From Bacteroidetes bacterium UBA1935 (GTDB taxonomy: Bacteria > Bacteroidota > Bacteroidia > Chitinophagales > Chitinophagaceae): a stretch of 64,000 nucleotides of DNA. Position 1 is the stretch's first letter, and each line of letters begins with the position of its first letter. Below are positions 43,162 through 53,000 of the stretch, piece after piece. The stretch lies in the NCBI GenBank assembly GCA_002337045.1, contig DDFF01000008.1:434001-498000 (forward strand), in the 5' to 3' direction. The notes under the pieces were generated by a model. That model ran no database searches. It had not been told where the DNA came from and saw only the letters and a program-made list of their open reading frames with translations. The position numbers and the translations under genes were made by a program.

Positions 43162-44250
43162 TTATACCTCTTCTTTAAAACTCATCAGGTATGCCTTAAT
43201 GAAATCATCTATCTCACCATCCATTACAGGGCCTACGTTGCCTACTTCGTAATCGGTACGGTGGTCTTTTATCATCTTATATGGGTGGAACACGTAAGAA
43301 CGTATCTGTGAACCCCACTCAATTTTTTTCTTGCTGCTGTTGCTGGCGTTTTTCAGTTCCTCGCGTTTGCGCAGTTCCTCTTCGTAGAGGCGGCTTTTCA
43401 GCATGGTCAATGCTTTTTCGCGGTTCTCGCCCTGTGTACGTGCCTGCTGACACTCAACGATGATGCCGCTTGGTATGTGCTTCAGACGTACGGCAGTTTC
43501 TACCTTGTTTACGTTCTGTCCGCCTTTACCACCTGCGCGGTAAAATTCCCATTCCAGATCTGCAGGGCTAACGGCAATCTCAATACTATCATCTACCAAC
43601 GGATATACAAACACAGAAGCAAATGAAGTGTGCCTGCGGGCATTGCTATCGAAAGGGGAGATGCGCACCAGACGGTGTACACCGCTTTCTGCCTTCAGCT
43701 GGCCGTAAGAAAATGCACCTTCAAACTCTATGGTTGCCTGTTTGATGCCCGCGCCATCGCCATACTGCACATCTATTTCAGATACTTTCCAGCCTTGCTT
43801 TTCGCCATACATACGGTACATGCGCAGCAGCATTTCGGCCCAGTCCTGGCTTTCTGTACCACCGGCACCACTGTTTATGACCATCACGGCAGGCATTTCG
43901 TCCTCGGGTTGGTTGAGGGTAGATTTAAATTCAAGATCGTCTATTGCTTTAAGCGCCTTGTCGTAAGATTCCTGTGTTTCTTCTTCGCTTGCTGCGCCTT
44001 CTTTCCAGAAATCGAACAGTATGCCAAAATCCTCTACGGCGGTGTTTACCGCTTCCCAGAGGTCTATCCAGTATTTATTGATTTTTATTTCTTTCAGTAT
44101 GCCTGTAGCACGTGTGTTATCGTCCCAGAAACCGGGTGCAAGTGTTAGGGTACGGTCGTTTTCTACCTTGGCATTTCTATCTTCAACTTTCAAAAAGCGA
44201 TGCAGGTGCTGTACCCGCTCGCGCATTTCTTTCAGGTTTTCCTGTGTCAT
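43162..44250 (-). CDS. prfB: Peptide chain release factor 2
   Basis: 362 aa. The class II recognition tripeptide SPF occurs in RISPFDSNARRH, and the peptidyl-hydrolysis motif GGQ in AGGKGGQNVNKVET. It frees proteins at UAA and UGA stop codons. The usual programmed +1 frameshift (CTT TGA C) expected near codon 25 is not present: the frame runs straight through HRFLKVED. The start at ATG 44250 is supported by a minus-strand -7 box TACCTTTG (44268-44261); the in-frame start at 44271 lies upstream of that box. The 170 bases upstream hold nothing else I can see. Confidence 0.94.
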   Translation of the reverse strand: MTQENLKEMRERVQHLHRFLKVEDRNAKVENDRTLTLAPGFWDDNTRATGILKEIKINKYWIDLWEAVNTAVEDFGILFDFWKEGAASEEETQESYDKALKAIDDLEFKSTLNQPEDEMPAVMVINSGAGGTESQDWAEMLLRMYRMYGEKQGWKVSEIDVQYGDGAGIKQATIEFEGAFSYGQLKAESGVHRLVRISPFDSNARRHTSFASVFVYPLVDDSIEIAVSPADLEWEFYRAGGKGGQNVNKVETAVRLKHIPSGIIVECQQARTQGENREKALTMLKSRLYEEELRKREELKNASNSSKKKIEWGSQIRSYVFHPYKMIKDHRTDYEVGNVGPVMDGEIDDFIKAYLMSFKEEV

Positions 44251-44260
44251 AATGTGTGGA

Positions 44261-44268
44261 CAAAGGTA
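44261..44268 (-). promoter_or_regulatory. -7 box of prfB
   Basis: On the minus strand TACCTTTG matches TAnnTTTG; 10 bases separate it from ATG 44250. Confidence 0.55.
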
Positions 44269-44420
44269 CAATATTAGGCGTAAGGCGTAGGGTGTACTTA
44301 GATTGGATTTATCTGTACAGATATAGGAAATTGGTTTGCGTGTTTCTCAATATCTACAATACAGCTGTTAGGCCAATTAACGTATATGGTTACCGCTCGG
44401 TATGATTGTGAGGGTAGTTC

Positions 44421-44867
44421 TTACAATTCCCTGCATGCAGCATCAAGGATGCCAGTAATAACTATTGGTGGTGCACCCCATTTAGTTATTGATGTGTCTT
44501 TAAGTACAGGAAGTTGAGAGTTAAAACCACCAGTATCGCCAGAGGAGAGGCTCATTACCACCATGCCTATTCCGGCTTGACGTATTACATAAGAACACAT
44601 GATACACGGTTCATGAGTTGTATATATAATGCAGTCAGATAAGTCAGCAGTATTAAGCACTTTTCTTGCCATTCTGATGGCTTCAATCTCTGCATGAAAA
44701 GTAATGTCCATATTTGCCTTGCCAGCTTCTATTCCTGTTGCTATTACAGTATCGTTTCTAACTATGATACTGCCCACAGGACTTTCTCCGTTGGTTTTGG
44801 ATTCTATAGCTAGGTCGATGCATTTGCGCATAAAGAACTCATGAGCATTGGGTGTAGTTGCAGACAT
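44421..44867 (-). CDS. Zinc-dependent nucleoside deaminase family protein
   Basis: 148 aa of the cytidine/deoxycytidylate deaminase superfamily: Zn ligands and catalytic Glu in HAE (His58, Glu60) and PCxxC (Cys88, Cys91 in HEPCIMCSYV). Most similar in look to TadA/guanine-deaminase-like proteins, but the C-terminus differs from tRNA-acting TadA, so a small-molecule nucleobase or nucleoside substrate is likelier. It is the last gene of the 46877 to 44421 minus-strand run, 10 bases after the GtrA gene. Confidence 0.83.
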   Translation of the reverse strand: MSATTPNAHEFFMRKCIDLAIESKTNGESPVGSIIVRNDTVIATGIEAGKANMDITFHAEIEAIRMARKVLNTADLSDCIIYTTHEPCIMCSYVIRQAGIGMVVMSLSSGDTGGFNSQLPVLKDTSITKWGAPPIVITGILDAACREL

Positions 44868-44877
44868 AAAAATAGAT

Positions 44878-45381
44878 TTACTCTACAACCGCAGTATCAG
44901 GCTTCACTTTGAAGGTGAAATTGCGTTGGGATACGTAGCTGAAGATAGCCACTAGTGCTGTTGTGAGAATTTTTGACGGGGTAGGATACCAACCAAAACC
45001 ATCTACAAACAACTTCAGGAATACATAGTTGAGTACTATGCACATGCTAACCAATACCGCATAGCGGAAGAGCTGTACCCGCCCTTTCAGGTTAGATTCT
45101 GAGAAAACCAGGTATTTCGACAACATGAAACCTAGTGGAAAGCTGATGGAAAATGATATCATGAAGGCGAAAATGTGCGGGGCAATATGCAGGCCGGCAA
45201 TGTGTACGGTCTGCTTATCGAGCAGAAAGTTGTAGCTGAACCAGTAGATGACGATATCGAGCATAGTATTAGTGCCCCCACAAGCAAGGTAGCGGAAGGT
45301 CTGGCGATTTATCCAACGCGAGAATGGCGGATGGAAGAAATCTATAAAGCTCAATATGGCACGTCTGTTATTACCGTTCAC
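44878..45381 (-). CDS. GtrA-like membrane protein
   Basis: 167 aa with four hydrophobic helices and the GtrA opening FRYLACGGTNTMLDIVIYW and the end SYVSQRNFTFK. GtrA-like proteins are thought to flip or present polyprenol-linked sugars for glycosyl transfer. Starts at GTG 45381; a minus-strand -7 box TATTTTTG lies at 45408-45401. No glycosyltransferase is adjacent. The 64-base gap to the BtrH-like gene may hold its own promoter. Confidence 0.85.
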   Translation of the reverse strand: MNGNNRRAILSFIDFFHPPFSRWINRQTFRYLACGGTNTMLDIVIYWFSYNFLLDKQTVHIAGLHIAPHIFAFMISFSISFPLGFMLSKYLVFSESNLKGRVQLFRYAVLVSMCIVLNYVFLKLFVDGFGWYPTPSKILTTALVAIFSYVSQRNFTFKVKPDTAVVE

Positions 45382-45445
45382 ACACAGAGGAATAAGACGG
45401 CAAAAATAAAGATATTTTTCTACCGAGATGTTAATACGCTGATGC

Positions 45446-46450
45446 TTACCACTTTATTTTTTGAATACGGCCAAATAAGTCGCGCTCTTTTTCGCCGCAA
45501 ACACGCAACAGGTCGCTCAATTCGTCGAAAGACACAAGGTCAGACTTGCGGTCTTTCATCAAACGGGCTGCATGGTAGGCAAAATTGCGCCAGTCGTCAC
45601 CTATTTTGGTCAATTCTGCAGAAAAACCCTGCAAATCGTCCCTTTTCAGCATTGTTCCTGCTTCTTGCAGGAACGCGGCATACAGAAAACGGAAGCCTGC
45701 ACCGCCGGTACCTATTTCTTCCTGCATGCGCACCACATTGCCCAGATACAGGGATGCTTTGCGTGGTGTAAGCTTTTGCGGGTATTTTTTTATCTGTTTT
45801 GACAACAGAAAGATGGCTTTGTTGCCAAACCATGGTAATGGCGGAGACAGCATGAAAAAGCAAGTCTGCTTGATGCCAGCCTGTATGGCTTTGGTATAGT
45901 CTATATGTTGGGGTACAGATTTTACATAATACATAAACCCGCGCGGCTCGGGCGTGCCTTTGGCAAAACGTGCTTTTGCAAGGTCTTCGGGGGCAATGGT
46001 AGCCACATCTTCCAGTATCGGGTCGCTGACAAGGTACCGGCCGTTTTCTTTGCCATATACCACCAAATTGTGCGCGTTAAAGTGGAAACGGAAGGCTTCG
46101 GGCAGGTAGGGCAGGTAATATACGCTGCTGAGCATACCAACGGGCTTTCCGGTAGCTATTACACTATCCAGCGCCTGATTGGCACGTTCGGGTGAACGGA
46201 AGCGCTCAGTATGCATTTCTATGCCCAAACGCTGTGTAGTACGCTTGAAGATAGCGCCCGGCCATGTACGGAATGTTGTGCCCGGCGTGCCGCTCACTTT
46301 TACAAACGGCAGGTGGGCAAAGAAAATACCCGCACCTATGCCAAAAGCCATAGGTTCGCTTATGTTGATGCCTTCATGCCTCAGCAGATTGGCGGTAACG
46401 CCGCTCTCGCAATGGGCATGCTGGTAGTGTTTGTATAATACTGTGCTCAT
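45446..46450 (-). CDS. BtrH N-terminal-domain protein (acyltransferase-like)
   Basis: 334 aa. The N-terminal half resembles BtrH-type, cysteine-protease-fold acyltransferases: the Cys in HAHCESGVTANLL (Cys14), His127 in FNAHNLVVYG and Asp143 in YLVSDP form a plausible Cys-His-Asp triad. The C-terminal half is helical (DUF4872-like). BtrH itself passes an acyl group from a carrier protein to the amine of an aminoglycoside. Relatives occur in Bacteroidota aryl-polyene or flexirubin-like pigment clusters, as far as I remember. No carrier protein, ketosynthase or ABC transporter lies next to it here. Substrate unknown. It begins 22 bases after the 134-aa gene. Confidence 0.7.
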   Translation of the reverse strand: MSTVLYKHYQHAHCESGVTANLLRHEGINISEPMAFGIGAGIFFAHLPFVKVSGTPGTTFRTWPGAIFKRTTQRLGIEMHTERFRSPERANQALDSVIATGKPVGMLSSVYYLPYLPEAFRFHFNAHNLVVYGKENGRYLVSDPILEDVATIAPEDLAKARFAKGTPEPRGFMYYVKSVPQHIDYTKAIQAGIKQTCFFMLSPPLPWFGNKAIFLLSKQIKKYPQKLTPRKASLYLGNVVRMQEEIGTGGAGFRFLYAAFLQEAGTMLKRDDLQGFSAELTKIGDDWRNFAYHAARLMKDRKSDLVSFDELSDLLRVCGEKERDLFGRIQKIKW

Positions 46451-46472
46451 GTAGTACTAAGGGGGGTAATGA

Positions 46473-46877
46473 TTATTTGCCGAAGCTCTTCAGCTCATCG
46501 ACAGAGATATTGAAAACTGCAGCGTATTTAGCCAATACATCCGCACTCAGCTTATTGAAAACCGATGGCTTGAAGTGGCGTTTCACCTGCCATTGCCATT
46601 TGCCCACATAACTTGCAAGCAGTGCTACTTCCATCAGGTTTTTCTGCATGTAGTAGGCTATGGGGCTCAGTTCGCCTTTTTTTACTTTTTCGGCAGTTTC
46701 TGCCAGTTCTTCATCTACTGCATCCCATGCCTGTTTGGTGGCAATGTTTTCGGCTTCCCAACCCGCAGAGGTGATGCCTGTGTATTTGCCGTCGTTATCT
46801 ACGGCATACATCAGTTTGTGTATTTTATCGCCCTCTTTAAAGTCGCGCTTATCCTGCGGTACTTCGTTGGTTTTCAT
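46473..46877 (-). CDS. Conserved-looking 134-aa protein of unknown function
   Basis: 134 aa, soluble, no signal peptide or membrane helix. It is charged and mostly helical by eye (KKGELSPIAYYMQKNLMEVALLAS; KWQWQVKRHFKP). I do not recognise a domain. It sits 36 bases after murF and 22 bases before the BtrH-like gene on the same strand, a tight arrangement that suggests it works with that acyltransferase-like protein, perhaps as a partner or carrier-docking protein (inference). Confidence 0.65.
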   Translation of the reverse strand: MKTNEVPQDKRDFKEGDKIHKLMYAVDNDGKYTGITSAGWEAENIATKQAWDAVDEELAETAEKVKKGELSPIAYYMQKNLMEVALLASYVGKWQWQVKRHFKPSVFNKLSADVLAKYAAVFNISVDELKSFGK

Positions 46878-46913
46878 CGCTTATCAGTTTCTCTGTGGGT
46901 GAAATTAGTATAA

Positions 46914-48197
46914 TTATGATAAAGCATCGAGCAATACCTCCATCCTGCTGCCACGAGAGCCCTTTATCAGGATAGCAGCGTCTGCGGGCATATGTTCCTT
47001 TACATAGTTTGCAGCATGTGCCGATGTTTGGAAATGTTGATAGTTGTGGGCTATGCCGTCAAATTCCTTACCTACCAGTATTACATTGCTCCAGTTGTAT
47101 TGCTGTACCAGTTGTACCAGTTCATCGTGTTCTTTTGCTTCTTCTGTGCCCATTTCTTTCATGCCGCCTATCCACAGCATTTTGTTGTTTAGCTGTGCAT
47201 TGGCAAAATTGGTAATAGCTGCGCGCATGCTGGTAGGGTTGGCATTATAAGCGTCCAGAATGATTTTATTACTGCCTTTTTGCAGCCATTGAGAACGGCT
47301 ATTGTCCGGGTTGTAATGTGCTATGGCATTGCTGATGGTAGCTATGTCTATACCAAAGTACATACCTACAGCAATAGCAACCATTGCATTGGGGAAGTTG
47401 TAATCGCCAACTAATTGGGTGTCAATTGTTTTTGTAGTTGGTTTTGACAGTTCTACAGACAGGAATACATCCTTCATGGCTACAGTGCCGATATAATCTG
47501 CATCTGCACTGCCATAGGTAATCTGATTGCCAATGCCGTGACTCATGCCAACGAGATAATCAAGGTCTGTATTTCGGAATATAATGCCGTTATTTTCGCG
47601 TATGTAGTCGTAGAGCTCACCTTTGCCCTTGCGCACGCCTTCAATGCCGCCAAAGCCCTCAATATGTGCTTTGCCACAATTGGTAATGATGGCATGTGTA
47701 GGCAGGGCTATTTTGCAATAGCTTTCAATCTCCTTCTGGTGGTTGGCGCCCATCTCTATTACAGCCATCTGCGCATCGCTTTTAATTTTTAAAAGTGTTA
47801 GCGGTACGCCGATATGATTGTTGAGATTACCTTCTGTAGCGTATGTTTTATACTGCTGTTGCAGTACGGTTGTTACCAGTTCTTTGGTCGTTGTTTTACC
47901 GTTAGAGCCTGTAATGGCAATGAATGGGACATTGAATTGCCGACGGTGGTATTTTGCCAGTTCTTGCAAAGCTGTCAGTACATCATCTACCAGCAGGTAG
48001 CGTTCGTCTGTAGCAAATTCTTTCTCGTCTATTACTGCGTAGGCTGCACCTGCTTCCAATGCTTGTTTGGCAAATGCATTGCCGTTGAAGTTGGGGCCTT
48101 TCAGCGCAAAAAAGATATCTCCCTCTTTCAGCTTTCGGGTATCTGTCTGTACGGATGGGTATTTTTTATAAATCTCGTATAAGGCTGCTATTTCCAA
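46914..48197 (-). CDS. murF: UDP-N-acetylmuramoyl-tripeptide--D-alanyl-D-alanine ligase
   Basis: A 427-aa Mur ligase: N-terminal domain with QTDTRKLKEGDIFFAL (UDP binding), central ATPase with the P-loop ITGSNGKTTTKE and NLNNHIGVPLTLL, and a C-terminal domain with DAYNANPTSM and the final KGSRGSRME. It adds D-Ala-D-Ala to the UDP-MurNAc-tripeptide, the last cytoplasmic step of peptidoglycan precursor synthesis. gldJ lies upstream on the same strand with a terminator between them; murF beside gldJ is a common Bacteroidota arrangement. The 134-aa gene follows after 36 bases. Confidence 0.95.
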   Translation of the reverse strand: MEIAALYEIYKKYPSVQTDTRKLKEGDIFFALKGPNFNGNAFAKQALEAGAAYAVIDEKEFATDERYLLVDDVLTALQELAKYHRRQFNVPFIAITGSNGKTTTKELVTTVLQQQYKTYATEGNLNNHIGVPLTLLKIKSDAQMAVIEMGANHQKEIESYCKIALPTHAIITNCGKAHIEGFGGIEGVRKGKGELYDYIRENNGIIFRNTDLDYLVGMSHGIGNQITYGSADADYIGTVAMKDVFLSVELSKPTTKTIDTQLVGDYNFPNAMVAIAVGMYFGIDIATISNAIAHYNPDNSRSQWLQKGSNKIILDAYNANPTSMRAAITNFANAQLNNKMLWIGGMKEMGTEEAKEHDELVQLVQQYNWSNVILVGKEFDGIAHNYQHFQTSAHAANYVKEHMPADAAILIKGSRGSRMEVLLDALS

Positions 48198-48220
48198 TGC
48201 CGGATTGTTTAGGGCATAAA

Positions 48221-48252
48221 AATAACAAACCCCTTCGGAAGAAGGGGTTTGA
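48221..48252 (-). terminator. Terminator of gldJ
   Basis: An 11-bp GC-rich stem (48226-48236 with 48241-48251) with a GGAA loop, 22 bases after the gldJ stop; read on the minus strand it is followed by TTATTTTT. Confidence 0.88.
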
Positions 48253-48272
48253 ATTATGAAAAGAATCTCTGA

Positions 48273-49805
48273 TTATTTGCGTGGAGGACGACCACCTTTT
48301 TTGCCGAAGTAGTTACCAGCTCTTTCGTCGTTGCGGCCGTTAGGAGAACCCAGACGATCCATTACACAACGGAAACCAACTGTGCAGCTAGATTGTTTAG
48401 CTTGCATGTAACGACGTGTGCCAGGTGACATCCAGTAAGCGCGGTCGTTCCAAGATGCACCTTTATATATTTTAGCATCATTGTTAACCAGTGTGCTGTT
48501 GCCGTAGTTGTAAACAAACTGAGAAGCACTGTCACCATCTTGATAGTCGCGCAGGTCTGCTACGTTGCCATCAAATATTTCGCGTGCCATGATTTCTTCG
48601 TTTGTCATTACACGACGAGATAGATGACCTAAGCTGTCTTTGTCTTCCAGAGAGTTATCTTCAGCTATACGGTTGTAAGTTTCATATACGTTACCACGGA
48701 ATGGACGGAAATCGTTCATATCGTTAGTATAAGGACGGTAAGTATCCAGCACCCACTCAGAAACGTTACCAGCCATGTTATACAGACCGTAAGAGTTTGG
48801 TTGGTAAGAGTAGATTGGAGCTGGGATATCAGCGTTGTCATTCAGACCACCTGCAACACCCATTGCGTCACCTTTACCACGTTTGAAGTTGCCCAGGAAT
48901 TGACCTTGGTAAGAGTTACGGATGCCATAACGAGTAGTATAAGCATCACCCCAAGGGTAAACATTGCGATCTGTAACAACTTCTTCACCACGACGACGAC
49001 CAGTTTCGCGTTCTGGGTTGTTGCCGATGTTAGCTACAGCAGCATATTCCCATTCAGCTTCTGTCGGGAGGCGGTAGTTTGGCAGCAGGTAGCCGTCAGA
49101 ATAACGCATGTTACGTTTGCCTGAACCTGAAGGATCGTAATCGCGTTTACGATTGTGACCCGGCGTACCGTCGTACTGACCATTTACATATGTTTCTGAA
49201 TCGAAGATGTCTTCGTTCACTTGGTTTGCATTCTTTTTCAGGAAGCCGTTTTTAATGAGGATATATTCATTAACACGGTCACTGCGCCATTTAGCGAATT
49301 CGTTAGCCTGATTCCAGTTAACACCAACTACAGGATAGTAGTTGTACGCCGCGTGACGGAAATAATATTGAACCAGAGGCTCATTGTATGAAAGAGCTTT
49401 GCGCCAGCAGTTTGTATCAGGCAATGCTTTCGCGATCAGGTTCGGATAGTCAGATCCGTAAGTACGATACAACCAGTAGATGTATTCGCGGTAGTGGATG
49501 TTGGCTACCTCTGTTTCATCCATGTAGAATGAAGAAACAGAAACTGTACGCGGAATATTGTTACGTTCGATGGTTAAATCTTCTTCGGTTTGTCCCATTG
49601 TAAAACGACCACCTTCAATAAACGTAAGACCAGGGCCTGTTTGCTGGCCGGGATAGTTTGACACATCAAAACCACCGAGGCGCGGATCGTTATAATCCCA
49701 GCCGGTAGTCTGTGAAACACCGACATTTTGTTTAGAAGAGCATGCCGTTAGAAAGGTAGCTGTTCCGATGCAAAGCAAGCTCACGCCAATGAGAGTTCTT
49801 TTCAT
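48273..49805 (-). CDS. gldJ: Gliding motility lipoprotein GldJ
   Basis: 510 aa. Lipoprotein signal ending in LTACSS (Cys about residue 22), then a formylglycine-generating-enzyme/sulfatase-modifying fold: FIEGGRFTMGQTEED, SFYMDETEVANIHYREYI, YRLPTEAEWEYAA, NMAGNVSEWVLD, and GFRCVM near the end. Together with its position divergent from porU this identifies GldJ, an outer-membrane-associated lipoprotein needed for gliding and type IX secretion; the enzyme activity is thought to be lost. The 26 residues upstream of MKRTLIG belong to the 5' leader; ATG 49805 is the start. A candidate promoter (TTG, N20, TATCATTG; minus strand 49891-49861) lies 56 bases upstream. Confidence 0.9.
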   Translation of the reverse strand: MKRTLIGVSLLCIGTATFLTACSSKQNVGVSQTTGWDYNDPRLGGFDVSNYPGQQTGPGLTFIEGGRFTMGQTEEDLTIERNNIPRTVSVSSFYMDETEVANIHYREYIYWLYRTYGSDYPNLIAKALPDTNCWRKALSYNEPLVQYYFRHAAYNYYPVVGVNWNQANEFAKWRSDRVNEYILIKNGFLKKNANQVNEDIFDSETYVNGQYDGTPGHNRKRDYDPSGSGKRNMRYSDGYLLPNYRLPTEAEWEYAAVANIGNNPERETGRRRGEEVVTDRNVYPWGDAYTTRYGIRNSYQGQFLGNFKRGKGDAMGVAGGLNDNADIPAPIYSYQPNSYGLYNMAGNVSEWVLDTYRPYTNDMNDFRPFRGNVYETYNRIAEDNSLEDKDSLGHLSRRVMTNEEIMAREIFDGNVADLRDYQDGDSASQFVYNYGNSTLVNNDAKIYKGASWNDRAYWMSPGTRRYMQAKQSSCTVGFRCVMDRLGSPNGRNDERAGNYFGKKGGRPPRK

Positions 49806-49860
49806 AATCAGAGAAAAATATTTGCTACGAAATTGGTTGAACAATTTGTTAAAAGTGTTA

Positions 49861-49891
49861 CAATGATAGAGCATTAATTTCAAAATGTCAA
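49861..49891 (-). promoter_or_regulatory. Candidate promoter of gldJ
   Basis: On the minus strand TTG (49891-49889), 20 bases, TATCATTG (49868-49861), one base off TAnnTTTG. Confidence 0.4.
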
Positions 49892-49995
49892 GCTTTCAAA
49901 CATTTATCATGCAAAAATTCTGGGTTTGGATAATGTTAAATAAAATATAATAATATCTGAAGTTTTACGTTAAGATTACAGTCGCAGAATTACAA

Positions 49996-50028
49996 TTGTC
50001 TGTGCGTGGTGTTAATACATTAATTTTG
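49996..50028 (+). promoter_or_regulatory. Promoter of porU
   Basis: TTG (49996-49998), 22 bases, TAATTTTG (50021-50028). The leader to ATG 50064 is about 30 bases. The rest of the 258-base gldJ/porU gap is AT-rich with nothing else recognised. Confidence 0.6.
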
Positions 50029-50063
50029 ATAGATACAAACCAAGGTAAATCCAGTGTTTTAGT

Positions 50064-53000
50064 ATGAAGAAAGTAGTTTTTGCCATAACCTTATTTGCCG
50101 CTTTTGCTGCCACTGCAGCAAGGGCTGAAAAGCATGATTTTTCTGTATTGAAAGGAGAGATTTCTAACGGATATGTTGTTAAAAAAATATGGCTGCAGAG
50201 CTATGCAATGCCCAAAATTGCATTGGAATCTGTTGACTATACAGATGCCGACCAGATACCCGTAGATGCATATCCTTGCAAGGCAGATAATTTTGATATT
50301 GTTTTAGGTAAAGAGCGGAAACGCCCTTTTGCATTGGTAAGGGTACCTGCATTTGCAGGTTCTCAGGGGGCTTTTAAGCGAATCAACAGTTTTTCAGTAA
50401 CGGTAGATGAGGTGCCAGTTTCGGCAACTGTACCGGCAGCTAAAACAACAGCTGCAAGCTCTCCGCTGGCTAATGGTAACTGGTATAAGATTGCTGTTGG
50501 CGAAACAGGGGTTTACAAGGTCGATTATGATTTCATAGCAACGAAGCTTGGGGTTGATGCAGCTAAAATTAGCCCATCAAACATCCGTATTTTTGGCAAT
50601 GGTGGTAATATGCTGCCCGAAAACAACGCGATAGACAGGAAATACGACCTGACAGAAACTGCAATATGGGTAAATGATGGAGGCGATGGCAGTTTCGGCC
50701 CCGGCGACTATGTGATTTTCTATGCTGTAGGGCCTACAAAATGGGCAGTGAACAGTGATGGCAAGACTTTTGCCCATACCAAGAACCTGTACGAAGATAA
50801 AGCATATTACTTCCTGAATTTTGATGCTGTGGGCAAACGTTTGCCTGTACAACAAGGCGCTTTGTCTGCCAATACTACGGCATCTTCTTACAACGACTAT
50901 TACCTGCACGAAAACGACCTGAATAACCCAGCTAAATATGGTAAAAACTGGGTTGGTGAGGAGTTTAGCACACTGGCGGGCAAAGTAGATAACAGAACTA
51001 TAGAGTTTGATTTAGGTACACTGAATGATGCTGCTTCATTTAGGATGGTTTTGGCATCGAGAGGCGATGCCAGCCCTAATACATTTACTGTTACCAGAAA
51101 CGGAGCATCCGTTGGTTCGTATCAATTGGGTTCGTCTGCATGGAATGATGATGCACCACCCATGATAACTAAAGAAGTGGTTTGGACAGAAGCGAGTGCT
51201 TCCGGCAAAAACGCAATGAAATTCAACTTTCAGGGTGCAAAATCTGATGTCACAGGTTATCTGGATTTTATAGAAGTTAATACCAGAAAAGCACTGGCAT
51301 ATGGGGGCAGCGCATTTGTATTCAGAGATGCATATACTACCGGTTCCGGCAAAATAGTAACATACAAAATAAGTAATGCAGATGCTAACCTGCAGGTATG
51401 GGATGTAACTGATGCAAACAACGCTGTGAAGATGAATGGTACACTTGCTGGTAGCGAATATCAGTTTGTGCAGGATGCGGGCTCATTGCACCAGTTTGCA
51501 GTAGTGCATGGCGCAGATGCAGCTACGCCTGATTATGTTGGCAAAGTAAACAATCAAAACCTGCATGCAGAAGATCAGGTGGATTATATCATCGTTACAG
51601 CACCCGAATTTGTGCCTGCAGCAGGCGATCTTGCAGACTTCCACAGGCAGCATAACAAGTATCGGGTAATAGTAGTAACACCGCAGCAGATTTACAACGA
51701 ATTTTCATCCGGCGGGCAGGACATAAGCGCTCTCCGCGATTTTGTAAAGATGTTTTATGACAGGGCTGGAAATGACGTTGCACAAATGCCGAAATATCTT
51801 TTGTTATTAGGCGATGCATCTTTCGATTACAGAAACAGAGTAAGTAATAATACCAACTTTGTACCTACGTTTGAATCATTGCAATCTTTTAATAGAATAG
51901 CAAGTTATAGTGGTGATGATTTCTTTGGTTTTTTGGATGATAACGAGGATATTGAAAATACAAACATTGCTAACACTTTGGATGTTGGCGTAGGCCGTTT
52001 TCCTGTAAAAACACTGCAAGAAGCATACGGCATGGTGAATAAAGTGAAAGCATATAAAAGTCCTGAATCATTGGGGCCATGGAGGATATCGACCACACTT
52101 GTAACAGACAACGAAGACGAAGCAGGTCCACATATGGAAGATGGTGAAATAATGGATACAACCATCGCCTATAGATCGCGTCTTTATAACAGTAGTAAGA
52201 TATATCTGGATGCTACACCTTTTGTGTCTACACCGGGAGGCGCGCGTGCACCGCAGGCAAATAAATCTATAAATGATCAGATATTTAAAGGTACTCTGCT
52301 GCTAAACTATAACGGGCATGGTAACATAGATGTATTGGCACATGAACGCATCATAACACAGGATGATTATAGTAAATGGGCCAACTTGTATAAGCTGCCA
52401 TTTATGATAACGGCTACCTGCGATTTCGGACAGTTTGATCAACCACAGTTTGTATCGGCTGGCGAACAAATTGTATTAAAAAATGATGGTGGTGCCATAG
52501 CTTCTCTAACTACTACACAGTTGGTATATCAGGACCCTAACCGCATCATCAATAAAGATTTTCTGGATGCGCAGTTTGACCGTGAAAACGGTAAATGGCA
52601 TACTTTCGGCGATGCTATACGCATTGGTAAAAACAAAACTTACAGTGTGTCGGGTACGTCTTCATCCTACATCGAAAACTTCAGGAAATTTGCCTTGTTG
52701 GGTGACCCTGCACTTACCCCCAATTTTCCTGAACAATACATATATACTGAAAGTATAAAAGATGGTGTGACAGGGCAGTCGGTTAATAAACTTTCTGCGC
52801 TTGGCAGCTACACAGTTAGCGGTTATGTAGGCAATGAGAATAAACAGTTGCTAAGTGGCTTTAATGGTAGGGTAACGCTGATTATCTATGATAAACCCCG
52901 TACTGTGAAAACCATTACATCTATCAATAAAACTTTCAAAGTACGTAACAACATTATCTATCGTGGTAAAGCCACGGTTACTAATGGTAAATTCACAGTA

